The position numbers were made by a program, and so were the translations under genes. Under the pieces are notes generated by a model. The model worked only from the letters and a program-made list of their open reading frames with translations. It did no database searches and was not told the DNA's origin. From an uncultured bacterium (GTDB taxonomy: Bacteria; Cyanobacteriota; Vampirovibrionia; Gastranaerophilales; Gastranaerophilaceae), in the NCBI GenBank assembly GCA_902760645.1, contig CACWHC010000012.1, positions 1 through 45,999 on the forward strand: a DNA stretch of 45,999 nt. The letters are read 5' to 3'. Of the stretch, positions 34,201 through 42,081 are shown one piece after another (within the stretch, counting starts at the first letter, position 1; every line of letters begins with the position of its first letter).

Positions 34201-35268
34201 ATGAAAAAGGGTCTTATTTTAACTGCAATTTTAATCTTATTTTTACAATTAAGTGCTTTAAATTGTTTCAGTGCAGATAATACTGCAACAGACGTAACAA
34301 TAATAAAAAATAAATTATTTTCCATTGAAATGCCAAAAAATTTAAAAGGAACTTATCAAACAAAAAAAGAAAAGAACAAAATATCTGTGTTTGATAAAGA
34401 TTCAAAAAAAGCAGGTTTTGGAGGTTTTGCGTTTGGCATCAAAGCGTATAAAAATCCTGCCGACCATGCAAATTTACCCGGAGGCGAAAAAATCGGCGAG
34501 CTATTCGACAAAAAAGGAAATTTATACGATATGGTTTTAAAATACCCGACTGATGTTCAATATGATTACACAAAAGGTACCAAAGCACCTGATTCGTACA
34601 AAACTCTTTATGATTTGGGCAAAGTAGTAAAAATTCATGGAATTAAAGGTTCAACATATTTTGGAAATCAGGGAACTAAAGGAGAGGATTTATACAAAGA
34701 TACCTTAAAAAAACATATAACCGCAATTAATGAAAAATGGGATTCCGTAAAGTTAGAAGAAGAAAATATGAGTTATATGTATAATGTTTTGGCACAGAAT
34801 AAAACAAATGTTCTGAATAAAGTAGGATACATATATTACGATGTGAATAAAGACGGCATTGATGAATTATTTATCGGTGAAATAGCTGACGGTAACTGGA
34901 AAGGAGTCATTTATGACCTATACACTATGGTAAACAGAAAACCTCAGCACGTTATAAGCGGAGGAAGCAGAAACAGATTTTTTGCCTGTGATAATGCTTT
35001 TATCTGTAATGAGTACTCCTCCGGTGCTTTGGAAAGCGGAGTCAGAATTTACAATTTAGTAGAAAATTCAACCGAACTTTTCCCTCAGGTAAGTTTCAAA
35101 TATGACGCATACTCAAACAAAAATAAACCATGGTTTATATCATACGGCAGTGAAATTGATGACGAAAAATGGGAAAATGTTGATGAAAAAACCTTTAAAG
35201 AAAGAAAAAACATTTTTGACAGTTATATAAGATTTGATTTTATACCGCTGAATAAAGTCGAATTTTAG
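34201..35268 (+). CDS. secreted protein with an EF-hand-like calcium loop, unknown
   Basis: I do not recognise this 355-residue protein. It has a signal peptide (about 1-23, LILTAILILFLQLSALNCFSA). A strand-rich first domain follows (IIKNKLFSIEMPKNLKG, which recalls PsbP/MOG-like fold proteins that read membrane-delivered peptides, but this is weak). A second domain around residues 200-300 contains DVNKDGIDELFIGE, the D-x-N-x-D-G calcium-loop pattern found in EF-hand and VCBS-like repeats. I start it at 34201, where the signal peptide begins; an in-frame upstream ATG at 34132 overlaps the promoter. It is probably periplasmic. Confidence 0.72.
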   Translation: MKKGLILTAILILFLQLSALNCFSADNTATDVTIIKNKLFSIEMPKNLKGTYQTKKEKNKISVFDKDSKKAGFGGFAFGIKAYKNPADHANLPGGEKIGELFDKKGNLYDMVLKYPTDVQYDYTKGTKAPDSYKTLYDLGKVVKIHGIKGSTYFGNQGTKGEDLYKDTLKKHITAINEKWDSVKLEEENMSYMYNVLAQNKTNVLNKVGYIYYDVNKDGIDELFIGEIADGNWKGVIYDLYTMVNRKPQHVISGGSRNRFFACDNAFICNEYSSGALESGVRIYNLVENSTELFPQVSFKYDAYSNKNKPWFISYGSEIDDEKWENVDEKTFKERKNIFDSYIRFDFIPLNKVEF

Positions 35269-35286
35269 AAAAATAAATTACATATA

Positions 35287-35315
35287 TTGTTAATTTATTT
35301 AATTTTGAATATAAT
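35287..35315 (+). promoter_or_regulatory. sigma70-type promoter of the dipeptidase gene
   Basis: TTGTTA (35287-35292), a 17-nt spacer and TATAAT (35310-35315) lie 57 nt upstream of the ATG; the ribosome binding site is AAGGGGAAA. Confidence 0.65.
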
Positions 35316-35372
35316 ATACCCCATAAAACAATTCAATTTATGCAATCTCAAAATAAATAAGGGGAAAATGAA

Positions 35373-36050
35373 ATGAAAAAGATACTTTTAATGATATTAA
35401 TACTGTTTAGTTTTACGCAAATCACAATTGCATCACAAATTTCTTATGACAAAAGTGATTTTGCACCTGTTTATACGGTTATTGACGATGCAGCCTATGA
35501 TATACGTTATTATTCATCAAATAATTTTACCGGAAACAGAATAAACGGTTACAAAGCACCTGTTGCATATATGACAAAAGAAGCTCTACAGGCTCTTTCC
35601 GTTGCTGCGGAAGATTTAAGGAAACAAGGTTACAGGTTATTAATCTGGGATACTTACAGACCTCAAAAGGCTGTATATAACTTTGTTGAATGGATTAACG
35701 ACCCTGATAATGACGGGGATAAATCTTTTTATCCTACGCTTAAAAAATCTGATTTGCTCAAAGGACAATATATAATGGAAAAATCAGGACATACAAGAGG
35801 AAGTACGGTTGACTTAACTTTGATTAAAAAAGACGGTTCTTTTGTTGATATGGGCGGAACATTTGATTTGTTCAGCGAAATTTCACATCCTGACTACAAA
35901 AAATTGACAAGAGAACAAAAGAAAAACAGAAAAATCTTACATGATGCGATGGTAAAAGCAGGATTTAACGGTCTGGATTCGGAATGGTGGCATTTTACAC
36001 TGAAAAATGAACCTTATCCTGATACATACTTTGATTTTGACGTTGAATAA
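35373..36050 (+). CDS. ddpX: D-alanyl-D-alanine dipeptidase (VanX/DdpX type, M15D)
   Basis: This 225-residue zinc peptidase hydrolyses D-Ala-D-Ala. It has a signal peptide (about 1-20), the catalytic Arg96 in DTYRPQ, zinc ligands His140 and Asp147 in SGHTRGSTVDL, the catalytic Glu204 and ligand His207 in EWWH. All catalytic residues match VanX. The signal peptide puts it in the periplasm, as in DdpX of gut bacteria, where it recycles peptidoglycan D-Ala-D-Ala rather than conferring vancomycin resistance. No vanH or vanA is nearby. It may be co-transcribed with preA, 34 bp downstream. Confidence 0.92.
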   Translation: MKKILLMILILFSFTQITIASQISYDKSDFAPVYTVIDDAAYDIRYYSSNNFTGNRINGYKAPVAYMTKEALQALSVAAEDLRKQGYRLLIWDTYRPQKAVYNFVEWINDPDNDGDKSFYPTLKKSDLLKGQYIMEKSGHTRGSTVDLTLIKKDGSFVDMGGTFDLFSEISHPDYKKLTREQKKNRKILHDAMVKAGFNGLDSEWWHFTLKNEPYPDTYFDFDVE

Positions 36051-36084
36051 ATGTCATCGGTTTCAAATTTTAGAGGATGAAAAT

Positions 36085-37269
36085 ATGCCTACACTCAAAA
36101 CATCTGTATTAGAAATAGAACTTGAAAATCCGTTTATACTTGCTTCCGCACCACCAACTGCATCGGTTGAAAGTATAGACAAAGCCTTTGAAATGGGTTG
36201 GGGCGGCGCTTCGTTAAAAACAATCACTCCCGATAATTTAGAAATGGTTGAAGCCAGCCCTCGTTATGAAACAATGAAATCTAAAGGTAAAATTATCGGA
36301 TTTCAAAATATAGAATTATTAAGTCATAAATCCGTTCAATATTGGTGTGACGGAATTGACTATTTAAAGAAAAAACATCCCGATAAAGTTATTATTGCAA
36401 GTATAATGGCACCCGTAGAACGTAACGAATGGCAAAATCTGGTAAAAATCCTGAATAAAACTCAAATTGATGCTTATGAGTTAAATTTTTCCTGTCCGCA
36501 CGGCATGCCGGAAAAACATATAGGAATGGCAATAGGTACCAGCGATGAAATTTCTGCTCTCATAACCTCATGGGTAAAAGAAGTCGCGACAAAACCCGTT
36601 TTTGTAAAATTAACACCTAATGTAACCGATATTACTCTGATTGCTAAAGCTGTTGAAAAAGCCGGCTGTGACGGATTAGCAGCAATTAATACCGTTCAGG
36701 GTTTTATGGGGATAAATCTTGATACGTTAGATCCTAATCTTTGTATTGACGGATGTTCAACTTATGGCGGCTGTTCAGGTGAAATTATAAAACCAATAGG
36801 TTTTAGATGCGTATCTCAACTAAGAAGTTGTACTGATTTGCCGATTTTAGGAATGGGCGGAATTTCAACATGGGAAGATGCTGCACAATATATTGCACTC
36901 GGTTCTGATGCCGTTCAAATTTGTACGGAAGTTATGATTAACGGCTACGGAATAATAAACAATTTAAAATCCGGACTGTTAAATTATTTAGAGGAAAAAG
37001 GATTAAATAGTATTAAGGAACTGAAAAATATAGCGGTGTCCAAAATAACATCCCACGAAAAACTAAATAAAAATTACCATTTATATCCGGATATAGATAA
37101 TAAAAAATGTGTAAAATGCGGCAAATGCGTAAAAATATGTGCGGAATCAGAATATCACGCACTTAAGAATAATGAAAATTGTATAGAGGTGAATAAAAAT
37201 ATTTGCGAAGGATGTTCTTTGTGTGCTCAAATATGCCCTAAAGAGGCAGTAACAATGAAAACCTTTTAA
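36085..37269 (+). CDS. preA: PreA-like dihydropyrimidine dehydrogenase subunit (dihydroorotate dehydrogenase-like + 2[4Fe-4S] ferredoxin)
   Basis: The 394-residue protein has an FMN TIM barrel related to dihydroorotate dehydrogenase (YELNFSCPHGMPEKHIGMAIG; the GMGGISTWEDA phosphate-binding end). A C-terminal bi-cluster ferredoxin follows (CVKCGKCVKIC and CEGCSLCAQICPKEAV). PreA with PreT reduces uracil and thymine using NADH. preT is not adjacent, so the electron partner or even the substrate may differ. I chose the ATG at 36085, preceded by AGAGGATG; an earlier in-frame ATG at 36007 lies inside the dipeptidase gene and adds an unrelated N-terminus. Confidence 0.9.
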   Translation: MPTLKTSVLEIELENPFILASAPPTASVESIDKAFEMGWGGASLKTITPDNLEMVEASPRYETMKSKGKIIGFQNIELLSHKSVQYWCDGIDYLKKKHPDKVIIASIMAPVERNEWQNLVKILNKTQIDAYELNFSCPHGMPEKHIGMAIGTSDEISALITSWVKEVATKPVFVKLTPNVTDITLIAKAVEKAGCDGLAAINTVQGFMGINLDTLDPNLCIDGCSTYGGCSGEIIKPIGFRCVSQLRSCTDLPILGMGGISTWEDAAQYIALGSDAVQICTEVMINGYGIINNLKSGLLNYLEEKGLNSIKELKNIAVSKITSHEKLNKNYHLYPDIDNKKCVKCGKCVKICAESEYHALKNNENCIEVNKNICEGCSLCAQICPKEAVTMKTF

Positions 37270-37297
37270 TAAATTTGGTATAAAAACGGAGGTAATT

Positions 37298-37792
37298 GTG
37301 GAATTTAAAAATTTTCAATCATACAGATGCTTTAAGAGCGTATGTTTATGGTCATTAATATTAGATTTAATTGTATTTTTGTGCTTTTCAATCGGATATA
37401 TTTTAACATTTATTGTTTCTTTCATAAAAACTCCTCATTTTGCACAAGGTTTTGGCTGGATAGCTATGGTTTTCCCGACTATATTTTTGAAACTGATCTC
37501 TTTACTTTGTTTAGCAGTCGCAAACGGCTATTTGGCATATATATTGTTTTTGGAATTCTGGAAAAAAGAACAAAATTTGTCCTTAAAAATTGTAGATAAA
37601 ACCGAAGTGCTTTCTAATAAAATTATCAAAAACAACATAGTTGGAATTATTATAACCATTTTATCAATGCTTTCATATGCATTTAATATTTTTCTTTCAG
37701 TAATTAATTTTTATACAATTTTTATTGGTTTAATAACTTTTGTTATATTACTTATAATCTGTAAGAAAAATAATAAAACCGAATCAGTATAA
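37298..37792 (+). CDS. hypothetical membrane protein, 164 aa
   Basis: Four predicted TM helices fill this protein: SLILDLIVFLCFSIGYILTFIV, IAMVFPTIFLKLISLLCLAVANGYLAYIL, NIVGIIITILSMLSYAFNIF and INFYTIFIGLITFVILLII. I do not recognise a family. The GTG start at 37298 is supported by GGAGGTAATT upstream. It lies 28 bp after preA and 13 bp before the next gene and is probably in the same transcript. Confidence 0.72.
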   Translation: MEFKNFQSYRCFKSVCLWSLILDLIVFLCFSIGYILTFIVSFIKTPHFAQGFGWIAMVFPTIFLKLISLLCLAVANGYLAYILFLEFWKKEQNLSLKIVDKTEVLSNKIIKNNIVGIIITILSMLSYAFNIFLSVINFYTIFIGLITFVILLIICKKNNKTESV

Positions 37793-37805
37793 CCGGAGTA
37801 ACATA

Positions 37806-38477
37806 ATGAGAAAAATTATCTTTACAGTTCTCATCCTATGTTTTAGTATACTTGCTTTTACAGACACCGGTACAGCCGGCATAAATCCTCCGGCATTAGA
37901 GGACAAATATAATACCCGAAAAGATTATTTTGATTATTCTGTTGTGTTAACCGAATTTCCAAAAAATTATTATTACACAAGTGTAAAAATAAACAAATCA
38001 AAAGAACGTATTTTAATAATTACTGACAAAATAAATGTTGATAAAAGTTCTAATCACGGTTTATTTTATTATTTTGCCGGAAACGGCTTTGTGTATCATT
38101 TGGGATATTTAGAAAGTATAAAACCTCTGGTAAAATCAAAAAATTATCTCTATTTGAGTAACAAAAATGAAAATATAAAATTTTATATGTCAGACAAAAA
38201 ATTAGAAATTATTAAAGTCAAAATACCGACAATTAAAGAAAAAGTTAACGGTATTGAATTTGAAACGATAGAAAGTGCAGACAAATTTGCAGGTGATTTT
38301 GGTTCTGCGGCAGGAGATGATGTTATCAAAGAGGCTTTTGACGGATTTTATTTTGAATATCATAAACCGCAATATAAAAGGAAATATATAAGAAATTTGA
38401 TGGGAAAATGTATAAATGACGGTGTAAAAACACAGGTACAAATGTATTGTTGTATGATTAAAAAATTACATCCGTAA
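37806..38477 (+). CDS. hypothetical exported protein, 223 aa
   Basis: The N-terminal 24 residues form a signal peptide (IIFTVLILCFSILAFTDTGTA). The rest is a strand-rich, tyrosine-rich domain with many aromatic pairs (NYYYTSVKINKS, GLFYYFAGNGFVYHLGYLES) and two C-terminal Cys (near MGKC and YCC). I do not recognise it. GGAG precedes the ATG, and it is the last gene of the run starting with the dipeptidase gene. Confidence 0.7.
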   Translation: MRKIIFTVLILCFSILAFTDTGTAGINPPALEDKYNTRKDYFDYSVVLTEFPKNYYYTSVKINKSKERILIITDKINVDKSSNHGLFYYFAGNGFVYHLGYLESIKPLVKSKNYLYLSNKNENIKFYMSDKKLEIIKVKIPTIKEKVNGIEFETIESADKFAGDFGSAAGDDVIKEAFDGFYFEYHKPQYKRKYIRNLMGKCINDGVKTQVQMYCCMIKKLHP

Positions 38478-38664
38478 TTGTCTGATTTTCGCAGACATAA
38501 TTAAATCTTTTGATGGATTTAATTTTATTAAATTATGATTAAAATAACTATGTAGACTGGGTTTTTATTTTAAAAATTATGAAGTATTTAACACCAATAG
38601 AATTTCATTTAGAATAAAAACAACAGAAGTGTAAAAAACAATTAATAATCTTTAGGAAAAATAC

Positions 38665-38928
38665 ATGTGCGTTAAAATATCATCGGTTAACAGTATTCCG
38701 GTTAGAAGAAGACCAAGTGCTCTGCTATATACAAGCACCCATAAAGTTGCCACATTGGTTTCGGATCATGCACAATATATCACCCAGAATGTTAGAATGA
38801 ATCCGTTATCGGTATTTTTGTTTAACATGGTAGATTACTTGACACCAATAATAAACAAGCACCAAAAATTTTCAAAACCTTTATTATCAGTCGTTGAACG
38901 AGTTGTTAATTTTTCACAGCATGTTTAA
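38665..38928 (+). CDS. small hypothetical protein, 87 aa
   Basis: This is a basic 87-residue protein (SIPVRRRPSALLYTSTHKVATLVSDHAQYITQNVR...) with no signal peptide or TM helix and a helix-rich C-terminus. I do not recognise it. AGGAAAAATAC precedes the ATG, a plausible but weak ribosome binding site. The 187 bp before it contain no clear promoter or structured RNA. Confidence 0.5.
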   Translation: MCVKISSVNSIPVRRRPSALLYTSTHKVATLVSDHAQYITQNVRMNPLSVFLFNMVDYLTPIINKHQKFSKPLLSVVERVVNFSQHV

Positions 38929-38966
38929 CATATTAGACATTTGATACAGTTTGAATCTTATTATTT

Positions 38967-39437
38967 TTAGATTTTTTGTATCGTTTCAAAACAATTTTCT
39001 ATTTTTAATAACTTTAGTTTTATTTTATTTCCGTATGCGAACCCACCTAAGTTCCCGTTTTTTGAAATCACCCTGTGACAAGGAATAATAATCATAATGG
39101 GATTTTTGTTACACGCAGATCCGACTGCTCTTTGTGCATTTTTATTATTACAAGATGCAGCAACTTTTGAATAACTTTTTGTTTTGCCATAAGGAATTTT
39201 TTGAAGTTCTTTCCATACTAATTTTTGGAAATCGGTTCCGGACGGATTAATTTTTATATTAAAAACCTTTCTTTTTCCGGAAAAATATTCATCAAGCTGG
39301 AACTTTACATCTTTTATAAAATCAGTTTCAACATTTGATTTTTCGATATAATCAACTAATTTTAGTGAAACAAGTACACCGTTTTCGCAGATTATTTCTA
39401 ATATACCAATAGGGGATTTATAATACGATTTTTCCAT
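38967..39437 (-). CDS. ogt: methylated-DNA--[protein]-cysteine S-methyltransferase
   Basis: This DNA repair protein takes the methyl group from O6-methylguanine onto a Cys in a one-time reaction. The 156-residue protein has the acceptor Cys120 in PCHRV, the helix-turn-helix arginine finger in QRAVGSACNKNP and an N-terminal Ogt-like domain. The ATG at 39437 has no Shine-Dalgarno, and a TAAAAT lies 6 nt upstream (39449-39444), so the message is probably leaderless. It is monocistronic. Confidence 0.93.
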   Translation of the reverse strand: MEKSYYKSPIGILEIICENGVLVSLKLVDYIEKSNVETDFIKDVKFQLDEYFSGKRKVFNIKINPSGTDFQKLVWKELQKIPYGKTKSYSKVAASCNNKNAQRAVGSACNKNPIMIIIPCHRVISKNGNLGGFAYGNKIKLKLLKIENCFETIQKI

Positions 39438-39535
39438 AAACAGATTTTACAATAAAATTTTACATCAGTACATCGCAGTCTTTACAGGTTATAGTTTTAC
39501 TTTCTCATAAGGTTACGGTTCTAAATTAACCACTC

Positions 39536-39564
39536 TTGAATATGTATAAAAGATATGTTATAAT
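39536..39564 (+). promoter_or_regulatory. sigma70-type promoter of the prepilin-like gene
   Basis: TTGAAT (39536-39541), a 17-nt spacer and TATAAT (39559-39564). AAAGGAGG at 39571-39578 is the ribosome binding site. Confidence 0.72.
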
Positions 39565-39588
39565 TATATAAAAGGAGGATTGAAAACC

Positions 39589-40449
39589 ATGAGTATGCCT
39601 AATTTTGAGCATAGTAACAAACGGTTAAAACTCTCTCATAGCATAGGTTTTAGTTGTTTTGAAAAATTAGCGGCTAAGTTGCTAAGTAACTTTGGAAATG
39701 TTACTTTCCCCGGATTCAGTAGAGGCAGGCAGGCAGCTTTTACCCTGGCTGAGGTCTTGATAACACTCGGTATAATTGGTGTTGTAGCTGCTATGACATT
39801 ACCGACATTGATTAATAATTACCAAAAAAAAGAAACTGTTTCAAAGTTAAAAAAAGTTTATGCTATATTGAGCAATACTACTATGATGGCGGTAGCAGAA
39901 CATGGTGATACAAGTGCTTGGGAACTGGGAAACAATTTAAATTGGCAAACAAGTAAAGCTTTTGCAGAAAAATATGTTATACCATATTTAAAAGTTGCCA
40001 AAGTATGCGAAAATAATAATACAAGCGATTGCAATTACCCAATATCCAAATTAAACGGACAGAGTTTCAATAATTATGAGTCATTTGCACCTTCATATCG
40101 TTTTTATCTTGTAGATGGGACATTTGTATGTGTTGCAGGGAATCGTTTTTATGCAAATTCGCATGATAAATTGGTGCAAATAATTTTCGATATAAATGGT
40201 CCAAAAAATCCTAATATAGTGGGTAAAGATGTTTTCTTTTTGGAATATTTTATAAAACCCAATGTAAATAATATCACAGCTAGAGGACATGAGGGTAAAA
40301 TGTTGCCTGCTAATTTGGATTATCAATCCAGAAATACAATATTAGGAACAGGAAATATTGATTTTTGCAATAAAACGAAAGAGGGTAAAGGCTGCCTTGC
40401 TGTAATACTTATAGACGGATGGGAAATAAAAGACGATTATCCGTGGTAG
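39589..40449 (+). CDS. prepilin-like protein with a 50-residue leader
   Basis: This 286-residue protein has a type IV pilin-like N-terminal signature: AFTLAEVLITLGIIGVVAAM begins at residue 50, with predicted prepilin-peptidase cleavage between Ala50 and Phe51 and the conserved Glu at mature position 5. The leader before it is 50 residues, much longer than the usual 6-25. After the hydrophobic helix comes a pseudopilin-like globular domain with Cys pairs (CENNNTSDC, FCNKTKEGKGC). It may be a pilin, pseudopilin or adhesin exposed on the surface. An in-frame TTG lies at 39580, but it is too close to the Shine-Dalgarno, so I used the ATG at 39589. Confidence 0.85.
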   Translation: MSMPNFEHSNKRLKLSHSIGFSCFEKLAAKLLSNFGNVTFPGFSRGRQAAFTLAEVLITLGIIGVVAAMTLPTLINNYQKKETVSKLKKVYAILSNTTMMAVAEHGDTSAWELGNNLNWQTSKAFAEKYVIPYLKVAKVCENNNTSDCNYPISKLNGQSFNNYESFAPSYRFYLVDGTFVCVAGNRFYANSHDKLVQIIFDINGPKNPNIVGKDVFFLEYFIKPNVNNITARGHEGKMLPANLDYQSRNTILGTGNIDFCNKTKEGKGCLAVILIDGWEIKDDYPW

Positions 40450-40472
40450 CACCGGATTTAACGCATAAAAAC

Positions 40473-40495
40473 GAGTCCTCATTAAGACTCTTTTT
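40473..40495 (+). terminator. weak intrinsic terminator
   Basis: GAGTC (40473-40477) pairs with GACTC (40486-40490), followed by TTTTT. The stem is only 5 bp. Confidence 0.5.
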
Positions 40496-40631
40496 CAGAA
40501 AAATTTATAACAAATTTATCTGTTTTATTAGTTAAATAATTATGTTATAATGAATTTAATCGTACCTACTAAGCCTCTTAACAATGCTCAAATCAGCAGG
40601 TCTTTTAGTAACATAATAGGAGAGAGTTTAT

Positions 40632-41405
40632 ATGACAGAGATTTGTAAAATGGATATAGAAAACAGCTTTAATAAATTAAAAGAAAGTGGTTGGCTTGAT
40701 GATAATTTTAATACAACAGTATTAGTAAATTTTATTATGGAATTAGATGATAATAATATAAGACCTGCAAAAGAAGATATTTTTAATGCTTTTAAAATAG
40801 GCAAGCCTGAAGATATTAGAGTTTTAATTATAGGACAAGACCCATATCCTGATAAAGAAAAAGCTCATGGATATGCTTTTTCCGTTAAGGCTCCAAAAAA
40901 GCGAGCTGCATCCTTAACAAAGATTTTTAACGCAATTGATATATACTGTAAGAAAACCAATAAAAGTATTAATTCAAACCATAGCTATAATCTTGAACAG
41001 TGGGCTAATAAGAGTAAAGTTTTGTTATTGAATTCAGCTTTGACATATGAAAAATCAAAATGTTTTGAGGGAAAATATAAATATAAAAAAGAATTAAACG
41101 AAGATGACTTGAAAAAACTTGAAAAAGCACAACAAGAATTACAAAAAACACATATGGAAATGTGGGAACCTTTTACAATAAATATTATGGAAAATCTATT
41201 TAATAAAAACAAGAATGTTGTAGTATTTTTATGGGGAGATAAAGCTAAAAGATTATTCAATAAATGTAATTACAAGGAAAATATAAAAAATTATGCATCA
41301 TGTCATCCAAGAAAACGTTATAAAGGGGAAAATGATAAGTTTAAAAAAGAGGTATCATCTCATTTTACAGACAGCAGTCTAGACGATGTTTGGCAGGATT
41401 TATAA
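40632..41405 (+). CDS. divergent uracil-DNA glycosylase (UNG superfamily)
   Basis: The 257-residue protein carries a UDG motif 1, GQDPYP (69-73 region; catalytic-type Asp70, Tyr72), followed by AHGYAFSV as in family 1 UNG. The usual His after GQDPY is Pro73. The second motif HPSPL is replaced by SCHPRKRYKG, in which the His is kept. The core LLLNSALT is present. It could excise uracil or another deaminated base, or bind DNA without catalysis. A 40-residue Lys-rich insertion (KYKYKKELNEDDLKKLEKAQQ) sits between the motifs. GGAGAGAG precedes the ATG. It stands next to repeat copy A, at the edge of the accessory region, and may be phage-derived. Confidence 0.75.
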   Translation: MTEICKMDIENSFNKLKESGWLDDNFNTTVLVNFIMELDDNNIRPAKEDIFNAFKIGKPEDIRVLIIGQDPYPDKEKAHGYAFSVKAPKKRAASLTKIFNAIDIYCKKTNKSINSNHSYNLEQWANKSKVLLLNSALTYEKSKCFEGKYKYKKELNEDDLKKLEKAQQELQKTHMEMWEPFTINIMENLFNKNKNVVVFLWGDKAKRLFNKCNYKENIKNYASCHPRKRYKGENDKFKKEVSSHFTDSSLDDVWQDL

Positions 41406-41407
41406 TC

Positions 41408-41443
41408 TGAAACTCCTTGTCCCCCAGTTAAAACGATGAAAGC
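41408..41443 (-). repeat. dispersed ~34-bp repeat, copy A
   Basis: Reading along the plus strand just after the glycosylase stop codon: TGAAACTCC, then TTGTCCCCCAGTTAAAACGA, then TGAAAGC. It is the inverse of copies B and C. Its core differs from copy B by one base (GTT versus GTC), and copy C differs by a few. It lies 2 bp after the stop at 41405 and right before the promoter at 41446. Confidence 0.8.
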
Positions 41444-41445
41444 GT

Positions 41446-41474
41446 TTGGGAGATTTTTAAAAACTGTTTATAAT
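41446..41474 (+). promoter_or_regulatory. sigma70-type promoter of the 54-aa gene
   Basis: TTGGGA (41446-41451), a 17-nt spacer and TATAAT (41469-41474), immediately inside repeat copy A. Confidence 0.65.
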
Positions 41475-41506
41475 GCAAATGGTACAAGAATTGAAAGGAG
41501 ACCATT

Positions 41507-41671
41507 ATGCAACAGTATGAGTACGATTGTTTTGTCAGATTAGAGAATGATAAATATGCTCCGCAGAAGCATATTACTATTATTGCCAGCAATGCTCACG
41601 AGGCAAAAAGTATAGCCGAGGCACAAGGTTACAGAGTGTATCATGTTCAATCAAAGGGAAGGGCAGATTAA
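41507..41671 (+). CDS. small hypothetical protein, 54 aa
   Basis: The protein starts MQQYEYDCFVRLENDKYAPQ and ends SKGRAD. It is mixed strand/helix (HITIIASNAHEAKSIAEAQGYRVYHVQ) and resembles small proteins with a single ACT-like or ubiquitin-like turn, but I do not recognise it. It has a full promoter, a GAAAGGAG ribosome binding site (41493-41500) and a terminator, so it is a real gene although very short. It is convergent with the FtsZ-like operon and the only plus-strand gene inside the A-B inverted repeats. Confidence 0.75.
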   Translation: MQQYEYDCFVRLENDKYAPQKHITIIASNAHEAKSIAEAQGYRVYHVQSKGRAD

Positions 41672-41697
41672 CAAACAACAAAATAAAGATTAAGCAA

Positions 41698-41722
41698 AAG
41701 GTCGGATAAATAATCCGACCTT
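41698..41722. terminator. bidirectional terminator-like hairpin
   Basis: AAGGTCGGAT (41698-41707) pairs with ATCCGACCTT (41713-41722) around AAATA. It separates the convergent 54-aa gene and the 73-aa gene. Confidence 0.8.
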
Positions 41723-41785
41723 AGATTTATAACTTTTTAATTTTCTACAGAGCCAATATAGAAATAAGTTTCATAGCAGTTCGTT

Positions 41786-42007
41786 TTACTCGTTATCGGA
41801 TGTTACGGCTGCTTTAATATCATCTAATTGATTTCTTATATCATATAAACTGTTATTAAGGACTTTAACTTTGATAAAATCTATAACTGTTTCAATAGGT
41901 ATATTTGTTTCCTCTGATATTTCTTTTAATTTGCATAATTCTTTTTTTGCTGCCTCCCAAGGTTCACCTTTATAATATTCTTCAAAATAATAAAACATAT
42001 CACGCAT
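41786..42007 (-). CDS. small hypothetical protein, 73 aa
   Basis: This acidic, helical protein (MRDMFYYFEEYYKGEPWEAAKKEL, then a possible HTH-like ISEETNIPIETVIDFIKVK) is the last gene of the FtsZ-like operon. I do not recognise it. An AGGCAGG-type ribosome binding site precedes the ATG at 42007. The helical middle could bind DNA or a partner, but no function can be claimed. It lies 74 bp after the DnaB-WG gene. Confidence 0.65.
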   Translation of the reverse strand: MRDMFYYFEEYYKGEPWEAAKKELCKLKEISEETNIPIETVIDFIKVKVLNNSLYDIRNQLDDIKAAVTSDNE

Positions 42008-42081
42008 TTTTACCTGCCTTTCTTTATATTTGTCATTTTATACTATTTATTAAATCTAATCTTCCTCTATCTATTGTAATT

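Noticed and set aside
35373-36050. Vancomycin resistance cluster
   Set aside because: The dipeptidase has a signal peptide and no vanH, vanA or vanY genes nearby, so peptidoglycan recycling is more likely.
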